Shown here: positions 36,312-37,293 of the stretch, piece after piece | How positions within the stretch are numbered: position 1 is the first letter of the stretch | Layout: each line of letters starts with the position of its first letter | IMG/VR virus record: IMGVR_UViG_3300031787_000380 | Location: 1 to 37,293 of that record | Reading direction: 5' to 3' (one strand) | Source: a virus | DNA length: 37,293 nucleotides | Notes under the pieces: model-generated | The model's input: the letters and a program-made list of their open reading frames with translations, nothing else | What the model was told of the DNA's origin: nothing | The model's database searches: none | Program-made: the position numbers and the translations under genes

Positions 36312-37293
36312 ATGATCACGCCGAATTCCGCGTCCGATGCCGTCGTCGACCAGATCCGCCGCGATGCGGGCGTGTGGCGTGTGGACCAATTGCGCGACCT
36401 CCTGACGTCGGGAAGACGACAGCGCGCGGCGGACTACGACAGCGTCGTGCGTGGCATCGCGCAGCGGTACGCGGGCGATCAGCAATCGATCGTGCGCGGC
36501 GCGTTGGAGAAAGCCTACCCGCGCACCGGGTCGAAGATGCCGATCGATCCGGTCAATTGGATGCGCTTCTTCGCGCGGCAAGATTCGGGCGTCTATCAGG
36601 CGCCCGCGAAGCGCGAGCTTGTCGAGGGCGAGGACGGCGCGCCGCTCGACCCTGCCGATCCTCGCGCGGTGGCATTTGCCGAAGCCCTCGACGACATCGC
36701 CGTTGACGTTCTCATGCCGGAGGCGGAGCGACGCGCGGCGACGGGTGCGCGGGCGTGCGTCGTCGTACTCGGGTACCAGAAGATCGGCGTCGACGATCCC
36801 GGCGAATGCGCGGCGCACCTCTACTGGCCGCACGACGTCGTCACGATCTGCCATCCGTCCGCACCATCGGAAGACGAGGCGCTTTGGTTCGTCGCGCTTC
36901 GACAGGCGCGTGATTCGACGCAGGACGCGGCCGATGTGTGGTGGGTGTGGTCGCGCGAATTCGTCGAGGATGACGCGGGCGCGCTTGTGCGCTTCGGCCC
37001 GTGGACGCATCGCCGGGTGTCGGAAGACACATTGAAATCGACGCCGACGGAAACCTATGAGGGGATCCTTCCGATCGCGTTTCTGCGCACCGAGGCGCCG
37101 GCCGGTGGTTTCTGGCCGGAGCCTGACAGAGACGTGTTGTTGAACGTCGACAACCTGAACGTGTCGAGGTCGAATCGGCAACACGTCGTCAACATGCAGG
37201 CGCACGCGCAGGCGATTTACAGCGGGATCACGCGCGAGACGAAGGAGCTTGTCGGCGGCCCCGATAGCGTGATCGCAATCGGCTCTGGCGAGT
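36312..37293 (+). CDS. Portal protein, N-terminal part (continues at 1-734)
   Basis: The frame is open from ATG 36312 to the contig end and carries on in phase at base 1 after removal of the 174-base overlap. The N-terminal 270 codons encode a helical region (DQIRRDAGVWRVDQLRDLLT), an RTGSKMPIDPVNWMRFFARQ segment and a Trp-rich WVWSREF near residue 210. Together with the C-terminal part the protein is about 513 residues. It sits directly after TerL and before the minor head protein, the fixed portal place. It lacks an obvious ribosome site. Confidence 0.8.
   Translation, partial: MITPNSASDAVVDQIRRDAGVWRVDQLRDLLTSGRRQRAADYDSVVRGIAQRYAGDQQSIVRGALEKAYPRTGSKMPIDPVNWMRFFARQDSGVYQAPAKRELVEGEDGAPLDPADPRAVAFAEALDDIAVDVLMPEAERRAATGARACVVVLGYQKIGVDDPGECAAHLYWPHDVVTICHPSAPSEDEALWFVALRQARDSTQDAADVWWVWSREFVEDDAGALVRFGPWTHRRVSEDTLKSTPTETYEGILPIAFLRTEAPAGGFWPEPDRDVLLNVDNLNVSRSNRQHVVNMQAHAQAIYSGITRETKELVGGPDSVIAIGSGE
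37120..37293. repeat. Terminal redundancy, right copy
   Basis: This is the second copy of the 174-base overlap described at 1-174. Joining the copies gives a circle of about 37,119 bp and restores an uninterrupted portal gene. Confidence 0.9.

Noticed and set aside
1-37293. Prophage or temperate phage with integrase
   Set aside because: No tyrosine or serine recombinase motifs are seen in any frame, and no CI-type repressor with a protease domain. The HTH proteins alone do not show lysogeny.

Overview
The window is a complete tailed-phage genome written as a linear contig. Its last 174 bases (37120-37293) repeat its first 174 with one mismatch, so the circle is about 37,119 bp and the portal gene is cut by the contig ends. 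The gene set (TerL, portal, HK97-type capsid, tail tube, frameshifted tail chaperone, tape measure, tail tip) is that of a siphovirus. The DNA is GC-rich, Shine-Dalgarno sites are common and the best promoters are sigma70-like, so the host is probably a high-GC bacterium. Nothing in the window identifies the host. I see no integrase, no recognisable CI-type repressor with a protease domain, no canonical tRNA and no CRISPR array.

Layout. (1) 34.4-37.3 kb and on through 1-20.3 kb, plus strand: small and large terminase, portal, MuF-like minor head protein, gpG-like protein, scaffold, capsid, a set of small extra virion proteins (one built from eleven 21-residue repeats), a lysis group (two small membrane proteins and a C39-like endolysin), a metallophosphoesterase, neck proteins, tail tube, tail chaperone with a G GGA AAA -1 slip site, tape measure, tail tip and fibre-like proteins. 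(2) 20.2-27.65 kb, minus strand: the early left operon, with an AAA ATPase of the Sak4/RecA-like type, a DUF669-type ssDNA-binding protein, a RecB/Cas4-like exonuclease and a RusA-like resolvase, interleaved with three small helix-turn-helix proteins. At its far end lie an SNF2-type helicase and an orphan DNA methyltransferase. Many genes overlap by ATGA or GTGA, which points to translational coupling. (3) 27.65-27.80 kb: a divergent control region with two near-consensus promoters back to back. (4) 27.8-32.9 kb, plus strand: the early right operon, with a DEAH helicase carrying a zinc ribbon and an SSB-like acidic tip, a GNAT protein and a primase-polymerase/helicase. (5) 32.9-34.43 kb: a mostly non-coding hub with tandem repeats, inverted repeats, a structured tRNA-like element, terminators, and a third copy of the early promoter driving one isolated small gene.

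How it works together: the early promoters probably drive recombination (left) and replication (right). The three promoters share an unusually conserved spacer, which suggests one regulator acting on all of them, perhaps one of the small HTH proteins. The region upstream of the terminase genes is the best candidate for a replication origin. Late transcription then runs through packaging, head, lysis and tail genes, broken by strong terminators after the capsid gene and after the 168-aa virion protein, which would lower expression of downstream genes. The most notable observations are the shared promoter/operator element, the repeat-rich non-coding hub, the methyltransferase-helicase pair, the SSB-like tail on the replication helicase, and the repeat-built virion protein.
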